Shown here: positions 1 to 13,200 of the stretch, piece by piece
Position numbering within the stretch: position 1 is the stretch's first letter
How the letters are laid out: every line of letters begins with the position of its first letter
Origin: Colocasia esculenta
Lineage: Eukaryota; Streptophyta; Magnoliopsida; Alismatales; Araceae
Length of the DNA stretch: 64,000 bases
NCBI GenBank assembly: GCA_014218235.1
Contig: CM024753.1
Coordinates: 183,124,348-183,188,347 of the forward strand
Direction: 5' to 3'
Position numbers and translations under genes: made by a program
The notes under the pieces: generated by a model
Databases searched by the model: none
Seen by the model: only the letters and a program-made list of their open reading frames with translations
Told to the model about the DNA's origin: nothing

Positions 1-690
1 TTAATCTCTCATAATTTGATCTATCTAAAAATTTGATAATTCAAATAAACCATATGGAACACTAAAAATTCAAAGTCCGGTAAAAAAAGTCAAACGTGCA
101 TGTGACTTCTCCAAGGGAGCTACTCTCCTACTGACAACACTTAGTCTGCTCGAGGCATCTTAGGATTTGGTCAAACTTAAGCTATCATCACCTAAACTCA
201 TGAGATTTTTCACTTTCTAATTGTGAGAAACTAGAAAGTGACAATTCTCATGAGTTTGAATGATGATAGTTTAGGTTTGACCAAATCTTAAGAGGTCTCA
301 AACAGACTGAGTACTGTCAGTAGGAGAGCGGTTCCTTTGGAGAAGTCACATGCACATTTGACTTTTTTTACCGGACTTTGGATTTTTAGTGTTCCATATG
401 GTTTATTTGAATTATCAAATTTTTAGATAGACCAAATTATGAGAGATTAAAAAGTTAGCATTTCGCTAAAATCATCGAAATCGCGATTTTCTTCTTCGGT
501 GGGAGAGTTGACTTTTTATTGGTAAGAGATATGATTTTTTTGATATTTTTATTGGATTTAAATGGGGGGTACTTCCTTATTTACATGTAATATCTTAAGT
601 AAATGAAACAACAAATTATAACATTTACTTAAATGATATTCAGGTAAATAAGAGGATCCTGACAACCCTGCCTGAAGAGGATCCTGACTC
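1..690. repeat. Long inverted repeat (foldback), left arm cut by window edge
   Basis: Bases 1-215 and 236-450 are near-perfect reverse complements around a short centre near 226. The right arm continues to about 690 with sequence whose partner lies outside the window. The same palindrome recurs at 2571-3430 and 42126-43127. Confidence 0.85.
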
Positions 691-949
691 CTCACAACCC
701 TGCCTGACACACATACATAAATATCATATATATATATATATAATAATCATGCGAATCGGACCCGATTCGCCTCGATTCTGGGCGAATCAGGGATCGCATC
801 GTGGCGGATCGGGGAATCGGATCGGATCGCATCGGATCCATTCGATTCGCGGCCGGGCGGCGGATCCATGCGGATCACAACTCGGCCCGCCCCTGATCCG
901 CTCCGATTCGGGGGAATCGGGCCGATTCGCCCCGCCATGACAAACCATG
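1..949. mobile_element. Right portion of a palindrome-bearing GAATCGG-type hAT element
   Basis: The window opens inside this element. Bases 1-690 are the inner part of a long palindrome. Bases 749-930 are a zone packed with GAATCGG/CGATTCG words. The right end at 941-949 is CAAACCATG, the same terminus found on three other copies here (19549, 42002-43320 and 2438-3661). By comparison with the complete copy at 42002-43320, the left end and left target duplication lie before base 1. The predicted right duplication is ggtgaaac at 950-957, which cannot be confirmed. No transposase reading frame is present, so the copy is non-autonomous. It sits in a 3'-side intron of the SABRE-like gene. Confidence 0.8.
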
Positions 950-2130
950 GGTGAAACTGAATGAACACAATTATGTTGAGTGGTCAGTTGCTGCAAAGAC
1001 ATAGTTGATGGAAAGCATAAATCTGGTTATATTAACAGAAAAATTCAGAAACCAGCATGACATAATTCAGCCCCATGACAGTGAATCATCTAATTCTAAT
1101 GTCTCAATGCCAGGACTCCTTCTCAACTAATATTGTGAATTTACAGAAGACCCTCAGCCTTCCATCTACAGATCTACTTCTGTAGGTAAGTCCAGTACTG
1201 GGGAAGTAGCACTAAGTGCTGAATCTCGGTATGTCAGACTGTCAGTAACTCTTGGATTATTGATCGGGAACTACTGACCATATGACAGATAACCTCAGTT
1301 TCTTCTCTTCCTACTCCCTTTCTCCAGGTCAGGACAAAGTAATGGTGGCTGATGCTACGTGTGACCATTGCCAGCAAGGATACCATTAGACTTGACCAGC
1401 ACCTCTCTTTGATCTTTACATATTCCTTCTCTTCTAATAAACCTTCTATCTGCTAGCAGTTTGATGAAATATCTAAATTGATCAATAACTTTCTTTCCTG
1501 ACCATTGTAATTTTCAGAAGTTCAAGAGAAGGCAAATTATTGGGAGTGGTCTAGAGGGCAGGGCTTTATCGGCTTGCAGTCAAATGAGTACCACACTTCA
1601 ATGAATTTCCACCAGCAGCTTGACCAGCAAAATTAAGGAGATCCCGATATGGCATTGTCAGTTAGGGCATCTCTCTTTTTAGTTTTTAGGTCCTCAAAAG
1701 TCTTGTTTCCATCATTAAAAAACTCATACCCACTAATTGGTGTACCTGAGATGCATTTTCCCCAGCTCCTGAAATGGATATTAAATGGACTGGATTAGAA
1801 GGATCAGTCATCCGAAAAACAGGATTCATTTCTTGTCTCAAATATTGGCTGGTAGGATACCATTTGCTCCATTTGAATCAGTACATTCAGATGTTTAGGA
1901 TCCTTCACATGTTCCTTCTGTGGATGCTTATTGATATTTCATAGCATTCATTCATGACTTCTCTTTGTGTAATGAGGTTTAGCTGCTTAAAAACCCAGGA
2001 GGAAGTTCCCTATATGGTTCAAGTATTTTCCAAGATTCAAACTTAGTTTGAGAAAATTAAAAGTATTCTGATCTAACACTTATTCTTCTAGATGAAATTA
2101 TTTCTGCTTAGACACTTATTCTTTTCAGGC
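950..2130. other. Intronic/unassigned stretch
   Basis: I see no reading frame, repeat or structured element that I can name here. The next exon expected for the SABRE-like gene (after the codons ending at 4121) was searched for on the minus strand and not seen, so this is most likely intron. Confidence 0.4.
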
Positions 2131-2237
2131 TGTTTCTTGTATCCGAATCGAATCAAATCGGTCCGATGCGGGTAAATCAAAGCTCCTCAGGTGAAGACTG
2201 ATTCCTAATATGCCTTGATTGACCCGATTCCCTTCAT

Positions 2238-2430
2238 ACATAATATTATATATATTATATATGTATGTAATCAATATATATTACAAATATGATATATCTT
2301 ACATATACGTATGTAATCAATATATATCACATTTGCATTTTGCAATATATATTATATATTACCAATATGATGTATATTATATATATGTATGTAATCAATA
2401 TATATGTATGTGAAATATGATATATATGAA
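2238..2430. repeat. AT-rich tandem repeat (atgtaatcaatatata units)
   Basis: Repeated words of the type atgtatgtaatcaatatata alternate with TATA runs over about 190 bp immediately left of the hAT insertion. Confidence 0.7.
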
Positions 2431-2570
2431 TATGTAACAGGGTCTGACATGACGAATCGGATCGGCCCGATTCGGCCGAATCGGATCGGATCAGGGGAGA
2501 TCCGATCCATGATTCAGTTGATCCGATCCGATACGCATGGGTACATACATACATACCCTTTCATCCCATT

Positions 2571-3430
2571 TCTTCTTCATACTTATTTACCTAAATATCA
2601 TTTAAGTAAATGTTAGTATTTATAGTTTCATTTACTTAAGATATTACATGTAAATAAGGAAGTACCCCTTATTTGAATCCAATAAAAATATCAAAAAAAT
2701 CATATCTCTTACCAATAAAAAGTCAACTCTCACATCGAAGAAGAAAATCACGATTTCGGTGATTTTAGCGAAATGCTAACTTTCTAATCTCTCATAATTT
2801 AGTCTATCTAAAAATTTGATAATTCAAATAAACCATATGGAACACTAAAAATTTAAAGTCCGGTAAAAAAAGTCAAACGTGCATGTGACTTCTCCAAGGA
2901 AGCCACTCTCCTACTGACAACACAGTCTGCTTGAGACATCTCGGGATTTGGTCAAACCTAAACTATCATCACCCAAACTCATGTGAATTCACTTTCTAGT
3001 TTCTTTTCAATTAGAAAGAGTGAATTCACATGAGTTTGGGTGATGATAATTTAGGTTTGACCAAATCTTGAGAGGTCTCAAGCAGACTGTGTTGTCAGTA
3101 GGAGAGTGGCTCCCTTGGAGAAGTCACATGCACGTTTGACTTTTTTTACCGAACTTTAAATTTTTAGTGTTCCATATGATTTATTTGAATTATCAAATTT
3201 TTAGATAGGCTAAATTATGAGAGATTAGAAAGTTAGCATTTCGCTAAAATCACCGAAATCGTGATTTTCTTCTTCGATGGGAGAGTTGACTTTTTATTGA
3301 TAAGAGATATGATTTTTTTGATATTTTTATTGGATTCAAATGAGGGGTACTTCCTTATTTACATGTAATATCTAAAGTAAATGACTAACATTTACTTAAA
3401 TGATATTCAGGTAAATAAGTATGAAGAAGA
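2571..3430. repeat. 860-bp near-perfect palindrome
   Basis: The two arms of about 420 bp start and end with cttcttcatacttatttacc and its complement. They meet near 3000 in a short AT-rich loop. The arms match the palindromes at 1-690 and 42126-43127. A transcript would fold into one long hairpin. Confidence 0.88.
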
Positions 3431-3447
3431 AACCGTGTTTCCCATGG

Positions 3448-3562
<115 letters not shown>

Positions 3563-3669
3563 ATCCGGAGCGAATCGGACCGATTCGCTCCGATTCCATG
3601 CGAATCAGATCGAATTAGGGCGAACCCGATTCGGTCCGAATCGCCACTCCAGCAAACCATGATATGTAA

Positions 3670-4120
3670 TATACATAATATAAATATCAGTTCCCTTGTG
3701 AATCGATCTGAATTGGACTGATTCAGGTGAATCAGGAATTTCCTGATTTGCCCACCGATTCTGATCTGGCCAACCCTGCGACACATCATATCACATACAT
3801 ATCTTGTCTAAACCTGAAATTATCACTACAGCATTTTTTTAGCAAATAAGGTGTATCCTATATAAATCAGTGTATCAGTCACATCATTTTCTATTTTGAA
3901 GGAATAGTTTGACCTAATTTCTGAGATTTAGAATGAGGGTCATCATGCCTCATTGACAGGAAACCTCAAGGGCTGCCAGATATATTAGCAACTTTCTAGG
4001 CTTCTAGCAAGTAAATGAACTCAAGGAATTCACAATTCATCATAAGCAAATAGTAAACAAAAGCCAATGAACAAGGGAAAATATAAGCTATGAAGGGATT
4101 CCAAGAACAGTAGATCTTAC
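3670..4120. other. Intron of the SABRE-like gene
   Basis: Apart from the degenerate GAATCGG words up to about 3775, nothing recognisable is seen between the hAT element and the exon that begins at 4121. Confidence 0.5.
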
Positions 4121-4275
4121 ATTAGCTTCTTCTGAATGAAGATTAAATTGCGGTTGGATAACATTCACCATGAAGTGTCGTGTCCCCTCCCCATCCAAAT
4201 CATCAATATGCCCAGGCTTCCCTGATAAATGGATAATAGATCCCTTTAGCGGCTTAGCCACAAATAACAGAGCAC
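4121..4275 (-). CDS. SAB/KIP-like: SABRE-like exon (most 3' exon visible)
   Basis: The acceptor AG is complementary to 4276-4277 and the donor GT is complementary to 4119-4120. The exon enters in phase 1, completing the glycine begun at 5113, and encodes a block including GEGTRHFMVNVIQPQFNLHS. In the family this block directly precedes the conserved GRFLLAA segment, which must lie in the next exon outside the window. Confidence 0.88.
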
Positions 4276-7200
4276 CTATTTATGATCATCAAAGAGTAAA
4301 TGCATGACAATGAACTGATTCATTAATGAAAAAGGAAAACAGGGACCCAAGGAATCAGAGGCTTCTAATGAAATCTAAGAAACTATGTTTTAATAGGACC
4401 ATCCAACAAATTTTCTATTACCTTAAAACTCCTATTAACTAAATATCTAGATAGTCATCCTACTTTTGTGATCACCCAAAAATAGAAGTGCCAAAATGTA
4501 TGAAGAATTGATCTTTCTCCTATATCATCATAGCAGTACCTAAAATCATTAAGGCAAGATCTGAAAGACTATTTTCAGCAGTTCCCTAAAGATCTCAACT
4601 GCAAATTGCCATTAAGCTTTTCGATCACAATCCCAATAAGAGGTCAATAGCCAAAAAATCATAATATGGACAGGCTATAGCAAGGATTTCCTGATTGATA
4701 AATGTAAGCTTAATTGCCAAGATAAGCCAACAATCAGCTCAATATGAAGATGAGATGGGCAACCTAGATCGGGAGTACTGGTCCTCATAAAAATTTATGC
4801 AGTGCTCACATCCTTAGTATTTTTAAAAACAGAATCATTAATAACAAAATAACAATCACCATCCCTTTGCAGTGCATTGAGTCTAGTGTCTAGATACTAA
4901 AAAATCTTGACAATGAGCAATGAAACGTCAATGAAAAGGGAAATTTGAATTTTACATTTTCACAGCAGAATGCAAGAATCATTTCATATAATAATCAAGG
5001 CCTAGATATTTGTTTGCCAAATCATGTTTCAGAACAACTAGCTACATCAGAGGAAGAGCTTTAAATTTTAAAATAAAAAGGTGAGTTATCTTGACATATC
5101 ATGTGGGCTTACCACCTACACCAGAAGATGCACAGTCAACTTGAGTGGATGGTGGTGGTGGTGAGTGTAACCCGGAAGCGTCATGCTGTGGAGAAGGGGT
5201 ACTCACACTATGCATTGTATTTTCTGCAGATGCTAGAGTATCATCCTGAGGATGTTCCAACCCCTCCAATAACTGTTTTTGCTCAATCAACTTCCTTTGT
5301 GCATACTGACGAGAAGGAGAAGGCTTTGGTGGCTCAAATGCTTTAGATACCCCACCAACCCAGGACCAAACGGCATCCCTATTTTCTATTGTCCACAAGA
5401 GCTTGAGGCCATAAACAAATACACGCTGGCAATTGTCAGCAATGACGACGTTAAAACCATCATCATCACTTGGATCAGATCGTGTTTGATCACTTTCACT
5501 CCCATTTTCAAATTCAGACCTAACATAGGTCATCTCTGGATTTTTTCTTCCAGCTTCTTGCCATGTCAATAAGCTTTCTGGGTCAGCCTTTGGAGCTTGT
5601 TTTCGAATGGTGAAATAGTCAGAAGATAGGAGGAAGCCATCATCTCTATGCTTATCTGCAGAAGCGTTTGTATAGCTGCATTTTTCATTACTCACTTTAT
5701 CCTGCACTTTCTTTGACAATTGATTATCACAGAGATCAGTATTATTATCCCTGTTCAAAAATGCCTTCAGCAGGTGAAGGTCCAGGCCTTGGTAAACCAT
5801 ATCTAGAGTATCCCGCTTGCAATCAAAAGTATAGTGCTGTTTGCCACGACTGTAACAGAGCTCATATTTTAATTTTGCCACCTCGAAAGTCAGTCCACTT
5901 GCAGGATCATCATCACCTAATGGCAAATGTTTTATTAACGTAGGTGTTGAATCAAGACGGAGGAAAAACTCAGTCATGACTTTGTCTAATGACAAGTTGC
6001 CAGATCTAACAGCTCTTGGGATACCAAAACGTGGCCACCGAGAAAACGAACGCAGCTTATGAGGAGGAGTATAATTCATGTTCCAAAATTTGAAAACCCA
6101 AACCAAATCGTGAGCACCAAGGTTCATGGTTGGACACTTGGATGGAATGTTATCCAAATTTTGCAAGGGACAACAAGCCTCATCTACCACAGAATCATCC
6201 ACCACACCAGAACACACATTCTGGCTGACAGAGGAAGGGAAAGAAGGTTTGAGAGAAAAGTTCCACTTAAGGGAAAGGGAAGCTGAACGGAAGGGATCAT
6301 AAACTTTCTCCCTGGGTTCCCCTTCAATGGGAAGGGCATGCAGATAATGGTTAAGGGGATTTCCAGATTCACAATCCCAGTCCATATTCACTTCAAGAGA
6401 AAAGGCAGGAGAATCAAGAAAGGGACTAGAACCAACAGGTGGGAGCTTTAAACTGCAATTGTTTGTCAAACTCTCTAAGCTGGAAACAAAGATCTTGAAG
6501 TCCTTCACAGAAAGAACCACATGGCCATCTGTTTGCTGGATATCCATGTGACAAGACACAATTTGAAGCTTGTCAAGCTTTTCATAAGGATTGGTTGTGG
6601 CAAGCAGGTTCCATCTTGTCTCAGTGAAACACAAACTTATTTTACCATGGATGTAGTACCTCACATCATCCCACCATGGGAGGCTACGTTCTTTCTTAAC
6701 AGGTTGACCTTCTGAAGGATTGGTGCTTCTATCCTTGGAAGAATCCATGTTATTCATATTGTTCATACTTGAGCTGCTATTTCTGACACTTAAGTTTGCC
6801 CTACGCAGGGCAACTGTGAAGGCATAGCTTATATCCGCAAAACTTGGTTCATACCCTACTCCAAACGAAACTTCCCCTTTCTGAAAAATGATTGGCAGAT
6901 CAGAGTACATTTTCATTGGTGGGGTTGTACCACTAGCTGAACGAAACATGCGGACCTTTCTCCACCTCCCAATGAAGACATCTTGATGGATCTGTGGTTG
7001 GAAACATGTTGCCTGTAAAGAAGAATACACATTAAAGTACAATGGATAGCATCAAACAAAATCACGAAATACGTAAAATTATGACAAGTTGAGGGAGTAT
7101 GTAAATGAAAGATTGAACAACATAAGTACAACTTATAGCCATGCAATATGGAATATTTATGTGTCTTATATCTCGCACATTCAACTTGGCAGTTTAAACC

Positions 7201-10200
7201 AGAAGCAAAGTAAATAAGCATTCTTACAGAACTCAGCCAGCTTAAACTTTCTTCAGTTTGGATGATACCAAGGTTGTTAAGGCGATCAAAACGGTCGTCT
7301 AGCAAAGTTTGGATGATACTGCTTAGGCGCCTAGGCGCCGCCTAGTTTATCATTGTTCACTATATTTTATATCATGTCTATTCATTCTTCTCTTTTCAAT
7401 GTATATAAATGATTCATTCTTCTCTTTTCAATGTATATAAATGAGTTGTGTATTGTATTAACCTGAAATATAACATGTTAACAAAATAATTAATAATAAT
7501 AAGACAATCAAACTGACTCAAATCTGGCAACTTGGATGAAAACAAGTAAACAACATGTTTAATTAACCTGAAATATTACTAAACAAATAATAAACGCTCA
7601 CTTATCAATTGGCAAACATAGTCATTACATCAAAGTAGTACTACAAAAACAGAAAATGATAAAAAAAATAACAATATAAATCTTGAAGTCCGATGGTCTC
7701 ATGACTTCCTTTATATAATAACTTCCTCTTTATACAAATAAGCCCTCTAAAAATATGTTTTAGACCTTTTTACAACAAAATCACATGCTAAAAAAGGGGA
7801 TGGATTTTCTCACCATGGCGGGCAAGGCGACCTCTAGGTGGGATGGGCAGGCCTAGGCGACCAAGGCGAGCGCCTTTTTGGGCTGCTCGCCTAGTTGCCT
7901 ACTTGCCAAGGCACTGCCCAAGCGCCTTGTCACCTAGGCGTTGCCTAGGCATCGAAAACAATGAATGATACTATTAATGCATTACCCTACATAATGATAT
8001 TAACATGGCAATAAATTACCCTTATGACCACACCAAGAGTATAAAAATATGTAACATACATAAATCCCAAACTCTCCTCTTTTTATTTATTTACTTTTTT
8101 AAGGCAACCAGAGTAAGGTCACATTTCATTTCATTGAAAAAAGCAGCAGTATAGGAAATGACCAGTGTCCTCGGGCACTAGTCAAAAAACAGAACAAAGA
8201 ACAAGAAAAGGAAGAGAGAAAGTAAAAGAAATGAACCAAATATCAGAAGACATCAGACACTGCCACTTTAGACACCCCACTGAGATGGTAGGGTTAAAGC
8301 ACAGAGTATACTGCCCTTTGACATTCATGATCTGATGGAATGGTTGATGGCAGCAGACCAGAAGCTTATGGTAAAGAAGTTTGGACTAGTATATCTGAAG
8401 CTTTATTGTGGGAAATTTGGACGCACAGAAATGAAAGGAAGTATAAAAAAGAATGGGTTTTTTTTACATTTTAGTCCTCACAAATAAGCGTATTTCCCTT
8501 TTGGTCCATTGTTATCATATTAGTCCCTCAAAACCTCTGAATATTGCATATTAGTCCCTACCAGAGGGACTTTTTTGCGAAGTTTTAGAAGTTTTGAGGG
8601 ACTAATATGATAATAGTCTAATTTGAGGGAGTAGAAATATGCATATTTTTAGGGACTAAAAAATAAACCAGTATTTGATATTCTTAGAGGAGCTGCTATG
8701 TGGACTGAAGACTGGATCAAAGCTTGAGGAGGATTGTGATAGTGTTGATCTCTTTTTTATTTGTATTCTCTCTCCGAAGTCAAGGAAAAGGTTTTAAAGT
8801 TGATCCTTCACTGGGGACAACCAGCCTAATTTTTTACCTAATAACTGCTTTAATAGGATTTTTGGAGGATTCTTTCATTCTCTATGATTATGTTGCCTAT
8901 ATACTTGGCACTAGGGACGTCAATGGACAAGGAAAAAGAAGCCCAAGGGCCAGCCAATTTCTATGAAAGCTAACACAGAATAGCAAGGGCCTATGACGGG
9001 TCAAAAACAACTGGTCGAGGTCCAGCAAGGAAAATTCAGATGAAACCTGTCCTAGAACATGTCAAACTTCGGGATTTATGAGGGAAAAAAAAAGGAATGT
9101 AGGCAAGTAACCATGAATGTAGGTTGCCCCTGGCACCATGCAAGCTGCTAGGTCAGAAAAGAGATCATTTACATGAAGTCAATATTCTCCTATGTTCTAT
9201 TACGTATTCTAGGCCTGATATGATAAAGCCTGGGCAAGGCTTATTTAAACAAATGTGCAAGACATGATAAGTTTCCTGAACAACTCCAACAAGATGAAGA
9301 CCAGGTCCCCAAAGAAAACTCTCCTCCTATCTTCCCCACAAAAAACCTGTGATGTTATTGCCATTAATACTCTCCAATACTCAAACTCTTCCTTGGCCAA
9401 ACATCTCCTCCTTTCCTCCCTCTTTGCCTCCATGACATTCTCCCTCTCTTGCTTACATTGCCATAGCTGCACCATAATTATGTCATAAAAAGGGAGGTGG
9501 GGCTCAGTCCAAAGGACAGAAGCTTGTAGTGCACGACACATCCCGAAGAAACTCAGAGAGCATGAACTACTATCAGTCGTTGGGATAGAAGATGTTTTAG
9601 TTGGTCTGTGCACATTACAGTTGTCAAAGGAACTAATAAAAGAAAGTTGTCAGATAAATTTCTTCTAAACAAGAGCATTTTCAAGTTTCAACCACTATCG
9701 CTTGATAGAATATACTAACAAAGATAGGTAAAGATAGTAAACAAGAAGAAAAGTAGCTCTTGCAGAAAGTACATAGCAGAAATTTGTCAAGTGAAGTCAC
9801 TACACTGATGAGAGTGACAGAGAAATCCATCATTTGAAAAGAAACAAAATACCCAATAACACTGTATAGCAAAGAGCCTCACCTGCTGAGCAAGCACAAC
9901 ACAACCTTCACATTTACCAGAATATCCAGCAAAAAGTGGAAAAGTATAGTTCCGTAGTTGTGCAACAAGAGTGCCAGTATGTAAAAATAACTTTCTTCCA
10001 TACAGCCGGGAGAATGGTATATCACACTCTGAAGCAACAGGGTCAACCTTTTTTACAAACTGAACCATTCCAGAATTACCTCCTTCAATTTCTGTCAAGG
10101 TCACATCCAATTCTGTAGCAGAAAGGGACAGAAGCGAACTTCTGGAAGCACTTGGTTGAAAACCTGCTTGAAAGCCTGTTATACAGGCTCCTGATCTTTC

Positions 10201-13200
10201 GGAAGGTAACATTTTTTTGCAAGCCAGGTAATATGAATGAAATGCTTGGTTATGGATTTCTTCTCGCAGCTTTTGGATGGTAACCACATCATCTGAATCA
10301 AATGAAACCCCATTGTGTTGGATTTTCTTTTCTGACCTTGGTTCCTTTCCATCAGAGACAATATCATCAAGAAACTTCATGCGAACAGCTAATTCACAAA
10401 CAACATTCTTCATTAAATGGTAATGCTCATCAAGCCAGCCCTGAATTGGTTCTTCTTCAATATCTGCTGTAATTTTCTTTATGTTGAATTTCACAGATCC
10501 AAATTTTGACTTGGTTTTCACTTTCTTTGGACCATCCTTTCTCATAGGAAACAGAAGAGTACTTCTAGCAGTAGTGATAAGTTTCAAACCACGCAACATA
10601 TCCTCAACAGCATCCTCTATGGCACGCAATTGTAGTCTATAAGGCATGCAAATATGAACATCAAGCCCTTGAATGACCCAATCCCATGTGGTGGCAAGAT
10701 TAACTTTTGCATCATGCAAATTGTTTGTAATAGAAACCGGAATGCGAGAAATTTGCATGCGACTACTTTTGAGAACTCTAGCTTCATTAAAGCTAAGAAA
10801 GAACCCTTCAAGCAATATACCTATTCTGGCATTCTCAGAGAAGATGGACTGGACATGAACCATTGTCTCTACACCATCACCAAGTTCAGCAGACACTCTT
10901 AACATCTCTATATCAACAGCAAAGATAGACTCTTTTTTCTTGTGCTGCTTATCAGATTGGACATGATCAGCTTCTTTATTCGCTTCTGCACTTTTTGGAT
11001 TATTTAATCCTACTTTTACTTCATTATCAGTGACCTGAACCTTCTGATTATTTATCAGAAGCTTCAAACGTAGAACAAGGTCATGCAATGCCAAATGTGC
11101 ATCAGGTTCCCACCTGAGTGTAATATCAGTTGCACTGAAAAGAGAGCACACAGAAATTTCATTAAAACCGCCAGTACGGCGCACTAGCTTTGCATTTTGC
11201 ATGTCAAATAAGGTCACTTTGGAGCCAGGAATTTGTTCCTGATGAAATTCCTGAAAGATGGATCTGGCTCTTTCAATTTCCAACTGTGTAGACTTCTTTT
11301 CCTTATTCACGGATAGACTTAAATGAAAAACATCAAGAGAAGTAGAGTACTTTAGTTGCTTGTGGGCACTGGAAAGAGTGGATATTATATTTGCTCTTCG
11401 TGGTTCACCATCAGGACACTCAGTGAATATAACTTCACCACCTTGAGACCCAAAATTTACACGCTTGGGATCTGGAACAATTGTATCTTCAATGCCAATA
11501 TCCCCAGAAAAATTTACTGAGCACCTTTCAAGATTAAGCTTCAGTAATTGTATTCCCCTCCCACTCACCTTGCTTGATCGCCTATGTGACACTTTTTTAG
11601 AAGTAGATAGACCCCGTAGGAGTGATCTAAATGAGAACATGGTTAGTATAAGTGACTCAACATGCTGAAAATTAAAGAACACACCCATACCCGTGACATC
11701 AACACACAAAACCAATTTCCACTTTTTGCAATTAGGCTCTTCACGGGACTCTGTTTCTTTGTGTCCCAAATCTAGACTGACTTTTGCAATATGCATTAAG
11801 GAGCCAGCATTAGTTTCCACACCAAAAAGGTTCTCCTTTAAGCATTCTTGAGATTCATCAGGCTTGTGCAAATGTATTTCACCAAGATCCATATGCACTT
11901 GAATCCCTTTACTTGTTATATTATTTGCATACAAATGGGAAGATTGTGAACACCCCTGCATCATCAAGTATCACAGACAAAAGGATATTCTCAAATAATT
12001 CATTTCAAAAATAAAAGTTATGAGCAAACAATTGAAGAACGAAGAACTAGTGAGGGGGGATGTTTGCATTCACACAATTCCACGGGAAATCTTTCCCCGT
12101 AAATTGAAAATTCACAATAAATAATTTCTGTGAAACAAATCACATGTTTGCATTTTTTATGAAAACCCATGGAAATGAAACCATGTGTTTGCAATTCAAG
12201 AGGAGAGGGAGACAGCATGTGGGTAGGGAAATATTTTTGGAAAAATACTTCCCCAAGGGTGGAGGTGGGAAAATAGTTCCCAGGGAAATCGAGGATTCGA
12301 GAATACTCCCAACACCTGGGAAAACAAAATCTGATTACCATTTTCATGTGTTTGCAAAATATGTGAAAATCGGTTGGAAAATAAAACAACAACAAATTGA
12401 AGAAGTAAAAACCAAATTCAGGATAAAATTAAATTAACGTCAAATTGCAAAAGTCCACCAACAAACATACATGCATATACACAGTAACTAAATGGAAAAG
12501 AATGGACTATGAAAGAAATCAAATCTATACAAATAGGTAAAACATATTTACTTGCAACAATATGATCGAAGCATCAAAAAGGTGAAGAGAGTTATCATAT
12601 GATTTATACCTGAAGAATCTATCAGAAAAGGAATGCCTAACATAAATAGGTGTTCAATAATAGAAAAATAACATGTTGTGTAGCATTTTCTCTCGCTAGC
12701 CTTTTTCTAGAGAGAGAAGCTCTGGGTATGGAGCGGCCGTCATGGCCGAACATGGGGGGGGTGTCCTTTGCTGGAGCATGCCCGACGTTGCCCAAACTTC
12801 CTTGTTCCAAGGAGGACGTTCCGTGCCAAAGCATCCTGTCGGCCTTGCAGCTCGGGGCTAGGGGGTGGGTATGGGTTAGCAGCGACATGGATGGCAAAAT
12901 CGCGCGGGTCGGATCGGGGTCGGGCGGGTCGGGGTCGGGTCGGCGCCCGGCGACCCGAGTTGGCGGGGGAACTGGCCGGGATCCGCGGATTCCCGGTAGT
13001 CGGGCCGGATCCGCCGGGGTCGCGCGACTTCGCGACCCGACTACCCCGACCCGCCCGACCCCGCGGATCCCTGTTTCTCTGGTTTCCAACTTGCTTCGGT
13101 TGTGGTAGGCGGGGCCACATCAGGCGCTTCTGGCCCGGCCTTCCTCCGGCCCCGGCGGAGGTGAGGAGTGATCCAGTGTGCTTTGGGTGTGGTAGGAGAG

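Larger units (their letters stand above)
7013..9882 (-). other. SABRE-like intron with transposon insertions
   Basis: This 2.87-kb intron holds a hAT MITE (7269-7963) and a LINE fragment broken by a small inverted-repeat element (8290-8735). The LINE-tail-like sequence near 8095-8160 and the stretch 8740-9880 hold no feature I can name; a 122-codon minus-strand frame at 9245-9613 has no recognisable domain. Confidence 0.7.

Noticed and set aside
747..1002. Overlapping frames on both strands rich in Arg, Asp, Ser, Pro
   Set aside because: They are produced by GAATCGG repeats that lack stops in several frames; the same occurs at 43139-43327.
9245..9613. 122-codon minus-strand frame in the SABRE-like intron
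   Set aside because: No recognisable domain, no plausible splice linkage to neighbouring exons; the adjacent exons join in phase without it.
12050..12400. Possible MITE flanked by aattgaagaa
   Set aside because: Terminal inverted repeats could not be matched and the flanking repeat is low complexity.
12637..13120. Three overlapping frames of 120-215 codons, both strands
   Set aside because: G/C-rich hAT end repeats (GGGTCGG) keep all frames open; only the knuckle part after 13080 looks like protein.
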